32,697 nucleotides of DNA, from the NCBI GenBank assembly GCA_943370145.1, contig CALRPY020000050.1, positions 1-32,697 of the forward strand. The letters run 5' to 3'. The DNA comes from Ga0077536 sp943370145 (lineage in GTDB: Bacteria > Pseudomonadota > Gammaproteobacteria > Ga0077536). Position numbers and translations under genes: made by a program. The notes beneath the pieces are model-generated. The model saw only the letters and a program-made list of their open reading frames with translations, was not told the DNA's origin and made no database searches. Below, in pieces: positions 8,086-16,126 of this stretch (positions are counted from its first letter, which is position 1; every line of letters begins with the position of its first letter).

Positions 8086-8658
8086 TCAACCTGCCTCGGC
8101 CCACTGCTTCGTGACGCGATCGCTGTGGTCCTGGTACCAGTCCGGCGCTTCGTCCGGCAGTGGCTGGCCCAGGTATTCGCGGTAGAACTTGTCGAGGTCC
8201 GGCAACATCTCGAACACCACCGGGTAGCCGGGCGCAACGACTTCGACCGCATGCTGGGTGGCGCACTCGGGGCAGAAGTACTCGCGGATTTCCTGGATCC
8301 CGGGTTCGGGGCAGGCCGGCGCCGGGTCATAGACGTTCAGCATGTCGTCGAGCGTGCGGCGCACGCGGACTCTGCACGCCAGCTTCCAGTTCTCGCGGTA
8401 GTCGCCGAGTTCGTGGCCGCAGTTGCACTTCACGACACGCTTGCCCTGCGCATTGCGCACGATGTAGAGCTTGTCGCCGAGGCGCAGCAGGATCTGCTCC
8501 GGCCAGCTGACGCGCTGCTGCAGCGCGTCGATGTACTGGAAGAAGCGCCCCTTGTCCTTGCGTTCCAGACGCAGCAGGCGCAGCACGTTGTCCTGGTCGA
8601 TGGTGCCGTCGATCAGTTGCCCGATCAGTTCCGGGCTGATGTGGGTGTCCTGGCTCAT
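8086..8658 (-). CDS. Ketone carboxylase gamma subunit (acetone carboxylase gamma family)
   Basis: The 190-residue protein has a helical N-terminus and two cysteine pairs, CNC (Cys78, Cys80) and CPEC (Cys129, Cys132), that fit the single zinc site of acetone carboxylase gamma. The segment RRTLDDMLNVYDPAPACPEP followed by REYFCPECATQHAVEV and PGYPVVFEMLPDLDKFY is the family signature. This subunit separates true ketone carboxylases (alpha-beta-gamma) from hydantoinase or oxoprolinase pairs. ATG 8658 lies four bases after the alpha stop, so the genes are tightly coupled. The N-terminus is a little longer than the roughly 170 residues I recall for acetone carboxylase gamma. Confidence 0.88.
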   Translation of the reverse strand: MSQDTHISPELIGQLIDGTIDQDNVLRLLRLERKDKGRFFQYIDALQQRVSWPEQILLRLGDKLYIVRNAQGKRVVKCNCGHELGDYRENWKLACRVRVRRTLDDMLNVYDPAPACPEPGIQEIREYFCPECATQHAVEVVAPGYPVVFEMLPDLDKFYREYLGQPLPDEAPDWYQDHSDRVTKQWAEAG

Positions 8659-8662
8659 GCGC

Positions 8663-10903
8663 TCATTCCTTCGGGAAATTGAATTCCGCCGGCACCTGCC
8701 AGAACTTGCGGAACTCGTTGTCGAACTTGCCGAACGACAGGCTCTGCTCGTACATCTCGCGGACTTCGGGGATGAAGTCGCGGGCGAGCACGCGCTGGCG
8801 TTCCGAGGCCCACCATGCCTGCGCGGGCTGCGACTCGGCGAGCCGGGCCTTGCGCATCTCGCCGCGGCGAGCCGCCGTGGCGTCGGCGTCCAGCGTCCAC
8901 ACGCCCTGGGCATCCTGCGCGGCGACCACGCCGTAGAGCTTCGACACGAAGTCGTAGCGCGGGGCCATGCCGTCGTTCAGGTCCTGGATCACGAGCGCCG
9001 GATCGCGGTCGAGCGGGTCGCCCCAGCCGCCGGAGGAGCCGGCCGCATCGACGAAGAGGTCGTTGTCCTTCAACGCGAGTTCGGGGCAGTCGGTCTTCCA
9101 GATTTCGAGGTTGCCGACTTCGAGCTTGCCGGCGTCGATCATCTCGAGCAGTTCGCGCGCCTCGCGCGGTGTCTCGCCCTGCTCGATCAGCGTCGGCAGG
9201 TTGGTGTCGCGCGCCGAGATCATGAAGGAACCCGGACCCGGGTAGGCGCCGCTCATGCCGAGGCCAACGGATGTCGTGCACGACAGGCCGCCGTTCGGGC
9301 GCGTCACCGCGACGTGCTTGCCCGGCTGCACGCACCAGTGCACGGCCGAGTTGCCGGGACCGCCGCGATACTTGCCGTGGCCGTAATAGCCCGGCAGCAG
9401 CTTGCGACCGAGATAGAACAGCGGCGGCACGCAGCTTTCGAATTCCTCGGCGTCGCCGCAGGTCGCGAGCTGCGACCAGGCCGCCCAGACGATAGGTTCG
9501 CCGTCCTTGTAGCACCACGCGCCGCGGCCGGTCCCGCCCAGCCATTCGAAGTTCGTGAAGCCGTAGCTGACGCCCTGCTCGGTCTGGCCGGAGCCCTGCC
9601 AGGCACCCCAGTTGCCGTCGACGGTGAAGGCTTCCTCGAGGTAGCCGCGGGCGAACATCGCCTTCGACACCGCATTGAAGCCGATGCTGTTCAGGCTGAC
9701 GGTCTGTGCCCAGAGGTTCGCGTTGCTCGTGAATTCGTAGTCCGGGTTGTAGATGCTGCCGGACGGATAATGGCGCTGCACCGCGAGCTCGATGCCGGCG
9801 GTGACCTTCGTGTTGTGCGCGAAGGAGTTGATCATGCCGAGGAACACCGCGGCGTCCGCGCCGCCGGGCGTCGCGTTGTAGCTGTGGTAACCCCAGCGCG
9901 AGCTGCCTTCGGTGTCGAGCAGGAGTCCCTTGTCATTGGGTTCGACGCTGGCCCGGATGTGGATCAGCGTGTTCTTGTCAGCGTGCGACCAGATCTTCTG
10001 CAGGCCCTGGTACTTCACGAGCCGGAAGGCGCAGCCATTGTAGGTGCCGGGCACCATCATCGAGTGCATGTTGTCGACGATCATCCGCCGGCTTTCCTCG
10101 ATGATCTCGCGCGTCGCACGCTTGTAGTAATCGAGGCCGAACTCCTTGATGAGCTTGTGCGTCGCATCGTGCACCATCGCGCAGCCGGCGAGGCGCATCT
10201 TGTCGTCCAGGATGTTCATGGTCGCGGCGCGGGTGCGGCGCTGCCAGATGGCTTTCCACCAGGATTCCTGCTTCAGCTTCCGGCCCGTGCGCATCGGGGG
10301 GCAGACCAGGCCATCCATGAAGGTGTCGACGGAGAAGGTGGCCCAGCTGCCGGCGACCGGGGCGCCGTTTTCCATCAGGTGGTTGATGCCCACCGCCCAG
10401 CCGACGATTTCGCCCTCGTAGCAGATCGAGACGAACGAGTAGAAGTCTCCCGGATGCGGCACGCCGCCGGTCAGGCCGTCGCTCACGGCGTAGACATCGC
10501 CATCCTCGATGCCATCGTTGACGTCGTATTCCTTCTCGGCCATGTAGCGCACGGCCACCGGGAAGATCGCGGTGTGGGACAGGAAGCCGAGGGAGACGGC
10601 GAGCGTGTCGCCCTCGGGTGTCGCAAGGCCCCACAGCGACTCACCCATTTCGCGCGAGCCCGGGCTCGCCGCGACGAAGCGCGCCGATTCACGGGCCGCC
10701 AGCACCGCCGCGTGCAGCTTGTTGTAGAAGCGTTCGTACTTGATGGGGTCCGCCGCGCGCAGCGTCAGCTCCTTGACCCCGCAGTAATGGCCCGTCTGCT
10801 GCGTGAGCCGGTCACGCTTCTCGAGCATCTGCTTCAGCGTCTGGTGCCTTACTTCCTTGCTCGGCGGGGAAACCTGCGATCGGTTGTCGAAAGCGTGAGC
10901 CAT
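8663..10903 (-). CDS. Acetone/aromatic-ketone carboxylase-type alpha subunit (hydantoinase B fold)
   Basis: The 746-residue protein is the catalytic carboxylating subunit type. Candidate Mn ligands are visible in TGGVPHPGDFYSF (His150, Asp153) and INHLMENGAP (His175); from memory this matches the metal site described for acetone carboxylase alpha. Other conserved parts include ATFSVDTFMDGLV, the GGADAAVFLGMINSF block and the glycine-rich GSSGGWGDPLDRDP near residue 660, the hydantoinase-B C-terminal motif. In the family the phosphorylated ketone and carboxyphosphate meet here to give a beta-keto acid without biotin. It is the first gene of the operon, about 97 bases after a predicted sigma70 start. 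Orthology to acetone versus aromatic ketone enzymes needs a tree. Confidence 0.9.
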   Translation of the reverse strand: MAHAFDNRSQVSPPSKEVRHQTLKQMLEKRDRLTQQTGHYCGVKELTLRAADPIKYERFYNKLHAAVLAARESARFVAASPGSREMGESLWGLATPEGDTLAVSLGFLSHTAIFPVAVRYMAEKEYDVNDGIEDGDVYAVSDGLTGGVPHPGDFYSFVSICYEGEIVGWAVGINHLMENGAPVAGSWATFSVDTFMDGLVCPPMRTGRKLKQESWWKAIWQRRTRAATMNILDDKMRLAGCAMVHDATHKLIKEFGLDYYKRATREIIEESRRMIVDNMHSMMVPGTYNGCAFRLVKYQGLQKIWSHADKNTLIHIRASVEPNDKGLLLDTEGSSRWGYHSYNATPGGADAAVFLGMINSFAHNTKVTAGIELAVQRHYPSGSIYNPDYEFTSNANLWAQTVSLNSIGFNAVSKAMFARGYLEEAFTVDGNWGAWQGSGQTEQGVSYGFTNFEWLGGTGRGAWCYKDGEPIVWAAWSQLATCGDAEEFESCVPPLFYLGRKLLPGYYGHGKYRGGPGNSAVHWCVQPGKHVAVTRPNGGLSCTTSVGLGMSGAYPGPGSFMISARDTNLPTLIEQGETPREARELLEMIDAGKLEVGNLEIWKTDCPELALKDNDLFVDAAGSSGGWGDPLDRDPALVIQDLNDGMAPRYDFVSKLYGVVAAQDAQGVWTLDADATAARRGEMRKARLAESQPAQAWWASERQRVLARDFIPEVREMYEQSLSFGKFDNEFRKFWQVPAEFNFPKE

Positions 10904-10984
10904 GTTGACCTCTCTGCGCGCCGCGCGGCGCGGGCCGTCGCCCGCCGCGGCGCTGTATTTTTAAAGCTTGTCTTCCAGCAGGAA

Positions 10985-10996
10985 ATTTTCGAAAAT
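10985..10996. promoter_or_regulatory. Palindromic operator candidate 1 (ATTTTCGAAAAT)
   Basis: A perfect 12-bp palindrome in an AT-rich island between two divergent units. On the minus strand it covers about +5 to +16 of the predicted carboxylase transcript. It shares the core TTTCGAAAA with a second site 29 bp away. Likely bound by the adjacent GntR regulator (inference). It also overlaps a weak plus-strand -10-like GAAAAT (10991-10996) with TTGTCT 17 bases upstream, a possible promoter for the regulator gene. Confidence 0.5.
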
Positions 10997-11007
10997 CCTT
11001 GCGGCTG

Positions 11008-11037
11008 ATTCTAAGTTTCGAAAACTTTTAGTGTCAA
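11008..11037 (-). promoter_or_regulatory. Sigma70 promoter of the ketone carboxylase operon
   Basis: On the minus strand TTGACA (11037-11032, six of six consensus bases) is followed after 18 bases by TAGAAT (11013-11008, five of six). The transcript would start near 11001 and carry a leader of about 97 bases. No -24/-12 sigma54 element was noticed, unlike the AcxR/sigma54 control known for some acetone carboxylase operons. Confidence 0.65.
11013..11027. promoter_or_regulatory. Operator candidate 2 inside the promoter spacer (AAGTTTCGAAAACTT)
   Basis: A 15-base near-palindrome with the same TTTCGAAAA core as site 1. It fills most of the spacer between the -35 and -10 elements of the carboxylase promoter, an ideal place for a repressor. 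Binding by the divergent GntR protein is inferred. Confidence 0.5.
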
Positions 11038-11062
11038 TCATGCATCAGGGTGCGAGGTGAAC

Positions 11063-11794
11063 ATGGGAGCAGTCGGTGCTGAACGGTCGGTGGCGGCCAC
11101 GCGGGAGGCCGAGGCCGAGCGGAGCGACAGCGGCGCCACGCTGGCCTCGTCCATCTACCTGCAGATGCGGGACGACATCGTCAGCGGCAAGCTCGCGCCC
11201 GGCGCGCCGTTGCGCCTGAAGACCCTGCAGGGACGCTACGGGGCGGGCATGAGCCCGATCCGAGAAGCCTTGTCCCGGCTGGCCTCCGACACCTTCGTCA
11301 TCGGGCTGGACCATCGCGGCTTCCGGGTCGCCGAAATCTCCCGTGACGACCTGGCGGAACTGACCGAGGCCCGGGTCCTGCTCGAATGCGAGGCCTTGCG
11401 CCAGGCCATCGCCGCCGGCGACGAGGCCTGGGAGAACGGCATCCTCGCCACCCACTATCGGCTCGGCAGGCTTGACGCCCGCCTGAAGGAAGCTGCGGAC
11501 GAACTGCTGGAGGCGTGGGAGGCGGCCAACCAGGAGTTCCACGACGCGCTCGCCGCCGCCTGCACCTCGCGCTGGATACAGCGCTTCCGGCAGCTGCTGC
11601 ACGACCAGTCCAAGCGCTACCGGCAACTGTCCCTGCTGCGCAGTGTCAGCATGCGGCGCATCCAGGATGAGCACGACCAGTTGAAGGATGCGACGCTCGC
11701 GCGCGACAGCGATACTGCGTGTCGCCTGCTCGCCGAGCACATCCGCTCGACGACCGACTACGTCATGCGCCAACTGCCGGCGCCGGCGAACTGA
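11063..11794 (+). CDS. GntR-family transcriptional regulator with FCD domain (FadR type)
   Basis: The 243-residue protein has a winged helix-turn-helix at about 28-93 (recognition part MSPIREALSRLA; wing GLDHRGFRVAEIS) and an all-helical FCD ligand domain at about 98-225 with the metal-type histidines His160 (NQEFHDAL), His204 (DEHDQL) and His226 (AEHIRS). FCD regulators sense organic acids or acyl compounds and usually repress. The ATG at 11063 has GAGG five bases upstream; an in-frame GTG at 11057 would add two residues. It is divergent from the carboxylase operon and most likely represses it until a pathway intermediate binds (inference). Confidence 0.92.
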   Translation: MGAVGAERSVAATREAEAERSDSGATLASSIYLQMRDDIVSGKLAPGAPLRLKTLQGRYGAGMSPIREALSRLASDTFVIGLDHRGFRVAEISRDDLAELTEARVLLECEALRQAIAAGDEAWENGILATHYRLGRLDARLKEAADELLEAWEAANQEFHDALAAACTSRWIQRFRQLLHDQSKRYRQLSLLRSVSMRRIQDEHDQLKDATLARDSDTACRLLAEHIRSTTDYVMRQLPAPAN

Positions 11795-11861
11795 TGGCCG
11801 ACAGGGCGGGCCACGCCGCCCCTCACGCTGGCCGGAAGCACAACCATTCGAGGAGGGGACA

Positions 11862-12884
11862 ATGAAAATCGCGTTCATGCCGGATACGCATTTCGGCAAA
11901 TACGATCAGGCGACCTTGCCGACCGGCCCGGAAGTGGCGGACGCGATGGCGCACTGCCAGCAGGAAACGGTCCTGGCCGAACAGGTGGGTTTCGATGGCA
12001 TCTGGGTGCCCGAGCGACACCAGCGGCCCGAAACCTGGTGGCCCAACACGGTGACCCAGATGGCCGCAATCGCTGCGGTCACCAAGCGCGTGCAGATTGC
12101 CTGCACCGTCATCCAGCCGACCTTCCATCACCCGGTGCATCTCGCCGAACAGCTCGCGAACATCGACTGCCTGTCGCGCGGCCGCCTCGTGTTCGGCGCC
12201 GGCGTCGGCTATCACCAGGATTACTTCAGGCACTTCGGGGTGCCCTACGAGAAGCGCGGCAAGCGCTTCGAGGAGGTCATGGAAATCATCGAGGCCTGCT
12301 GGACCCAGGAGACCGTCAACTACAAGGGCGAGTTCTTCAATTACGAGGGCGTGAAGATGACGCCCAAGCCCTTCCAGCAACCCCGCCCGCCGGTCTGGAT
12401 CGGCGCCTTCGCCGACAAGGCCCTCGAGCGCGCGCTGCGCTGGGACGGCTGGTGCCTGTGGTTCCCGCCGGCGGTCAAGGACCTCAAGCCCCAGGTCGAG
12501 GCGATGCGCGAGAAGGCCGACAAGCTCGGCAAGAAGAACTGGCAGTTCACGATGGCGCTCGAAGGCTGGATCGGTGACGAGCCCGATCTGCGCGAGAAGC
12601 ACGGTCATCGCTGGGTGCGCGAGTGGGGCTTCTACGCCGAGAAGGGCCTGTCGCCGGATGCGGTGCAGACCGACATGCTCGACACCATCGAGGGCATGTT
12701 CCTGTGTCTCGGCAACCGGCAGAAGTGGATCGACCGGCTCTGCGAGATCCGCGAGGAGATCAAGCCGGACGCCCTGTGCATCCGCACGCGCAATCCGGTC
12801 AACGAGGGCAAGTACTACCCCTCCCGGCAGGAGTGTCTCGAAGTGATCGAGCGCTTCGGGGAGATTCTCCCGCAAGTGCGCTGA
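11862..12884 (+). CDS. LLM class flavin-dependent oxidoreductase (luciferase-like monooxygenase)
   Basis: A full-length 340-residue luciferase-like TIM barrel. Visible family blocks are GFDGIWVPERHQ, the VQIACTVIQPTFHHP segment near 80-95, LSRGRLVFGAGVGYHQDYFRHFGV, GKRFEEVMEIIEACWT and PRPPVWIGAFADKALERAL. These enzymes use reduced FMN (some F420) from a partner reductase to oxygenate small organics, including Baeyer-Villiger oxidation of ketones. The start is fixed by AGGAGGGG just before the ATG at 11862. It is 67 bases after the GntR stop on the same strand, so co-transcription is likely. No dedicated flavin reductase gene is visible here. Substrate unknown. Confidence 0.9.
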   Translation: MKIAFMPDTHFGKYDQATLPTGPEVADAMAHCQQETVLAEQVGFDGIWVPERHQRPETWWPNTVTQMAAIAAVTKRVQIACTVIQPTFHHPVHLAEQLANIDCLSRGRLVFGAGVGYHQDYFRHFGVPYEKRGKRFEEVMEIIEACWTQETVNYKGEFFNYEGVKMTPKPFQQPRPPVWIGAFADKALERALRWDGWCLWFPPAVKDLKPQVEAMREKADKLGKKNWQFTMALEGWIGDEPDLREKHGHRWVREWGFYAEKGLSPDAVQTDMLDTIEGMFLCLGNRQKWIDRLCEIREEIKPDALCIRTRNPVNEGKYYPSRQECLEVIERFGEILPQVR

Positions 12885-12897
12885 GTCTTTGCCGTCC

Positions 12898-12930
12898 GGG
12901 CCCGGCACAGGCGGCCGGGCCCGCTGCTTT
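12898..12930 (+). terminator. Probable intrinsic terminator after the second LLM gene
   Basis: GGGCCCGGC (12898-12906) pairs with GCCGGGCCC (12914-12922) across a 7-base loop, 14 bases after the LLM stop, with a short T-run (TTT at 12928-12930) five bases later. The stem is strong; the T-run is weak. Confidence 0.55.
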
Positions 12931-12959
12931 CCCCTGGCGATGCGTTAAGCTCGTCTGCC

Positions 12960-13928
12960 ATGGATCGTTTCGATCGCATTTTTCTCCTGCACAAGGAACT
13001 GGTGCGCGCCCGCGTGCCGGTGTCCTGCGCCCGGCTCGAGGCCGCGCTGGAATGCGCGCGTGCCACCGTCATCCGCACGATTGCCGACATGCGCGATCAC
13101 CTCGGCGCGCCGATCGCCTACGACCGCGCCCGCAACGGCTATCTGTACGACGTGGCCGACGGCCGCTACGAACTGCCCGGGTTATGGTTCAACGCCGAGG
13201 AGACCTTCGCGTTGCTGGCTTGTCACCAGCTGCTGCGCTCGGTCCAGCCGGGCCTCCTCGACCGCGAGATCGATCCCCTGCGCCAGCGGCTCGAAAAGCT
13301 CCTGGCGACGCGCCAGGGCGGCAAGGGGCAGCTCGCGCGACGCGTGCGCATCATCGGCATGGCACACCGCATGCCGGCTGCGGAAAGCTTCGCGCCCGCG
13401 AGTTCGGCGCTGACCCTGCGGCGTCAGCTGGCCTTCGAGTACGACGGACGCGCCTCGGGGACGCGCAGCGCCCGCGTGGTGTCGCCGCAGCGCCTCGTGC
13501 ATTACCGCGACAACTGGTATCTCGACGCCTGGGATCACGGAGCCGAAGGCCTGCGGACCTTCGCGGTGGAGCGCATGCGCGCACCCCGGGTGCTTGCCGC
13601 GAAGGCGAAGGATCTGGGCGATGCCGAACTCGACGCGGAACTGGCGTCCGGCTACGGCATTTTCTCCGGCGCGGCCACGGCCGAGGCGGTGCTCAGGTTC
13701 TCGCCGCTGCGCGCACGCTGGGTCGCCGACGAGACCTGGCATCCCGGCCAGGTGTCGTGCTGGCTGGACGACGGCCGTTTCGAACTTCGCGTTCCCTACA
13801 GCGACCCGCGCGAGCTGATGATGGACATCCTGCGATTCGGCGCGGATTGCGAGGTGGTCGCGCCGCCGGCGCTGCGGGATGCAATCCGCGACAGCCTGGA
13901 GGCTGCGAGACAGCAGTACAGTGAGTAG
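12960..13928 (+). CDS. WYL-domain transcriptional regulator (YafY/DeoR-like HTH)
   Basis: The 322-residue protein starts with a helix-turn-helix (about 1-62: RIFLLHKELV to LGAPIAYDRARNGYLY) and has a WYL domain at about 150-215. The name-giving residues are literal in HYRDNWYLDAWDH (186-188), followed by FAVERMRAPRVL. A WCX-type C-terminal domain (VLRFSPLRARWVADETWHPGQ to the end) completes the usual layout. WYL proteins sense ligands or nucleic acids and act as activators or repressors. No clear Shine-Dalgarno sequence precedes the ATG. The target is unknown; neighbouring LLM and carboxylase genes are candidates. Confidence 0.9.
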   Translation: MDRFDRIFLLHKELVRARVPVSCARLEAALECARATVIRTIADMRDHLGAPIAYDRARNGYLYDVADGRYELPGLWFNAEETFALLACHQLLRSVQPGLLDREIDPLRQRLEKLLATRQGGKGQLARRVRIIGMAHRMPAAESFAPASSALTLRRQLAFEYDGRASGTRSARVVSPQRLVHYRDNWYLDAWDHGAEGLRTFAVERMRAPRVLAAKAKDLGDAELDAELASGYGIFSGAATAEAVLRFSPLRARWVADETWHPGQVSCWLDDGRFELRVPYSDPRELMMDILRFGADCEVVAPPALRDAIRDSLEAARQQYSE

Positions 13929-14196
13929 CGCAGCGGCGTTCCGCAGGCTCACGCACTGAGCCACCCCCCCGCCTAGACTTCCTTCACCCCCGCAACACCA
14001 CCGAGGGTCGATGGGTCCGCCCGGCCGGGCACCCTGGTTCCTGTGCGCCGTCGGCTTGCTCCCCTCTCGAGCCCGCGGACGCCTCGAGCCCGGCCGGGCG
14101 GCGCCACCGTCGGCATCGAGGGTGCCCCGGGGCTCCCGGGGCCCGCGAGCCACGGGGCGTTTGGTCAGCGACCCAGCCTGCACGGGAGGACACCGC

Positions 14197-14766
14197 ATGG
14201 ACAACACGAAAGCCGGGACAGCGGGGATGGACGTCTTCATCGTCGCCAACCAGGTCCAGACGCTGCATTACAGACTCCACGCATGCGCGCTGCTGCCACC
14301 GCGCGCCGAGGCTGGCCCCATTTCCGTGGAGGCCGTGGTCGATGTCGGGTGCGGTTCCCAGGCTTGCGTAACGCCCGGGCCCATGGTGCGAGAGGCTGCG
14401 GCGGTGCCGTATGCACCCATGTCGGCGAGGCCCCGCCGCCGTCAGCACGCCGCAGCCTCGCCGGAGGTCGGTATTTCGCCGGAAGACACCGCGTCGCCTG
14501 AATTGTGGTCGATGGCAGTACGTGCGCTCCGCGAGAAAATCAACGACGCGATCCAGGCGCATGTGGCGCGCCTCATCGAGGCGACCGGCCGCGACTGGGA
14601 AATCCGGCACATCGACTTTGACGAGCCCCGGTCGGACTACATGATGCCCGATGCCGGACACGACGCGGGGGGCGTCCGCGAAGCAGACGCAGGGGCCCGG
14701 ACTGGCGCCCGCATCACGCTCGTCACGCAGGTGATCCTGAGGTCCCGAACCCCGAACTTGCACTGA
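14197..14766 (+). CDS. Hypothetical protein (189 residues), doubtful
   Basis: I do not recognise this protein. The ATG at 14197 has a good GGGAGGA six bases upstream, and the C-terminal half (LREKINDAIQAHVARLIEATG followed by DWEIRHIDFDEP) reads like a real mixed helix/strand protein. The middle (residues 60-100) is low-complexity and rich in Ala, Pro and Arg. No signal peptide or membrane segment is seen. The frame is open further upstream, but those codons look non-coding. An antisense frame (13984-14763) is also open and is Arg/His-rich like a shadow. Neighbours give no functional clue. Confidence 0.4.
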   Translation: MDNTKAGTAGMDVFIVANQVQTLHYRLHACALLPPRAEAGPISVEAVVDVGCGSQACVTPGPMVREAAAVPYAPMSARPRRRQHAAASPEVGISPEDTASPELWSMAVRALREKINDAIQAHVARLIEATGRDWEIRHIDFDEPRSDYMMPDAGHDAGGVREADAGARTGARITLVTQVILRSRTPNLH

Positions 14767-15276
14767 GCGGTCATTGCTTGACTGCCGGTTTCGCTGGCCA
14801 CAAGGTCAGCGGCATTCGGCGTCCCTGGTCTGCGCGTGCGGGGCCGCATCGAGGTCTCCTTTCCTGCCTGCGGTGTCACCGATGTTGCCGGTCCAGCGTG
14901 TCACCCTCATCCCCGGGCGCAACGCACGGTCCGCCCATTGCCTGGCGGCCGCAGCGAGTGCTTCGCCTCCCCCGTCCCGGAAAGGGCCGGTCGCGGTGCG
15001 GGCGCGCGAGGGCCGGCTTCAGGGTGGCGTCGCGCGAACTGACGTGCACGTTCGCTGTTCGGTTCGCGTCAGCCGTTTTACGCGCGTGCAATCTGCCACC
15101 TGGCGAACAAGAATGAGGTGGCCACCGAGTGCGTGGGACCACGCCGCTGGACTCCGCCGTCTCGCATCGTGCCCTCACGCAGGCCCGCGAGCCCTTGGAT
15201 TCAACGGCTCGAGCACTGAAAATCCGGGCGCTTCACGCCTGGCCCGCGCCATCTGTCTCCCGCACTGGAAGTCGAC
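14767..15276. other. 510-bp intergenic stretch without recognisable gene
   Basis: Several frames are open here, as expected at this GC content, but their products are rich in Arg, Pro, Ser and Cys and carry no recognisable motif or convincing ribosome binding site. No tRNA, repeat or strong terminator was seen. It may hold the promoter of the UPF0149 gene. Confidence 0.5.
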
Positions 15277-15864
15277 ATGTACCTGAACACCGACGGGCTG
15301 GAAGGCCCTCTCGATATCGCCGAATTCGACGCGCTGCAGACGGTACTGGCGCGGGATGCGGACTGTCGCATGAACGTGGAAACGCTGGACGGCTATCTGG
15401 CCGGCCTGGTCTGCGGCCCCACCCGTCCCTCCATCGGGATCTGTTTCGGGCCGGTGTTCGGGGTGGAGGTGTTTGCGGAGGCCGAGTTCACCGATGCGGC
15501 CGAGGCCGCTGCAATCGAACGGCTGCTGTGGCGCCACTGGACGACAATCTCGGCGACACTTGAAACCGCGCTCGCGGAACCCGCGCTACGCTATGAGCCG
15601 CTGCTGTTCGAGGATGATGCGGGCCGGGTGGCGGCGAACGATTGGGCGCGGGGATTCGACACCGCAAGGCGCGTCGCGCCGGCGGCCTGGCAGGCGTTTG
15701 ACGCGGCCATGACGGGTCTGCTCGAACCGCTGCGGCTGCTGCTCGCCGAGCCCGCGCCTGACCAGGGAATTCGCTACGACGACGCGAGGCGCGCCGAACT
15801 CGTCGAGGGACTTGCCGCGCTCATGGTCGCGGCCTACCGACACTTCGATGCTCTCCGTGCCTGA
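15277..15864 (+). CDS. UPF0149 (YecA/YgfB) family protein
   Basis: The 195-residue protein has the UPF0149 core motif MNVETLDGYLAGLVCGP (32-48), followed by a helical region with the usual late segment DDARRAELVEGLAALMVAAYRHF. Many family members end with a SEC-C zinc motif; this one stops without it, and a free SEC-C mini-protein lies elsewhere in the window (701-892). Function in the family is poorly known; YgfB-type proteins have been tied to gene regulation and YecA to SecA or ribosome-linked quality control. GGAA upstream supports the ATG at 15277. Gene neighbours do not suggest a specific role. Confidence 0.85.
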   Translation: MYLNTDGLEGPLDIAEFDALQTVLARDADCRMNVETLDGYLAGLVCGPTRPSIGICFGPVFGVEVFAEAEFTDAAEAAAIERLLWRHWTTISATLETALAEPALRYEPLLFEDDAGRVAANDWARGFDTARRVAPAAWQAFDAAMTGLLEPLRLLLAEPAPDQGIRYDDARRAELVEGLAALMVAAYRHFDALRA

Positions 15865-16126
15865 GAGCCATCGGCGCCAGGGCATGCTGAGGACATCGTG
15901 GGTCGCGGCGGCTCGCCGTCAAGGCCGCAAGGCATCTCCTGATTGGGCATCGACGACGATTCGCGCCTCGCCCATCGCTCGAGCCTTCATCGGCAGGCGC
16001 CGGCGCCCTGGCAAATTCCGCTGTGGTCGATGCGCCGGCCGGATGGCCATGGTCAGCGTTGGTGGCCGTATTCCGCCAGATCGGCGAAACTCGAAGTCAA
16101 TCAATGCACAAGTGAGATGGTGACCC

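Noticed and set aside
5831..8185. 784-codon open frame on the plus strand, antisense to carboxylase beta
   Set aside because: It mirrors the codon pattern of the real gene; the product is rich in Val, Asp, Arg, His and Gln and has no family motif.
5822..10903. Hydantoinase or 5-oxoprolinase (HyuA/HyuB) pair
   Set aside because: A gamma subunit with its zinc cysteines is present between the two genes, and the beta loop reads GGTMTD, both pointing to the ketone carboxylase type.
8471..11008. 845-codon open frame antisense to carboxylase alpha
   Set aside because: Shadow of the alpha and gamma genes, which have full conserved motifs on the minus strand.
13182..14249. 355-codon minus-strand frame over the WYL gene end and the gap
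   Set aside because: Overlaps a well-supported WYL regulator on the other strand and shows only shadow-like composition.
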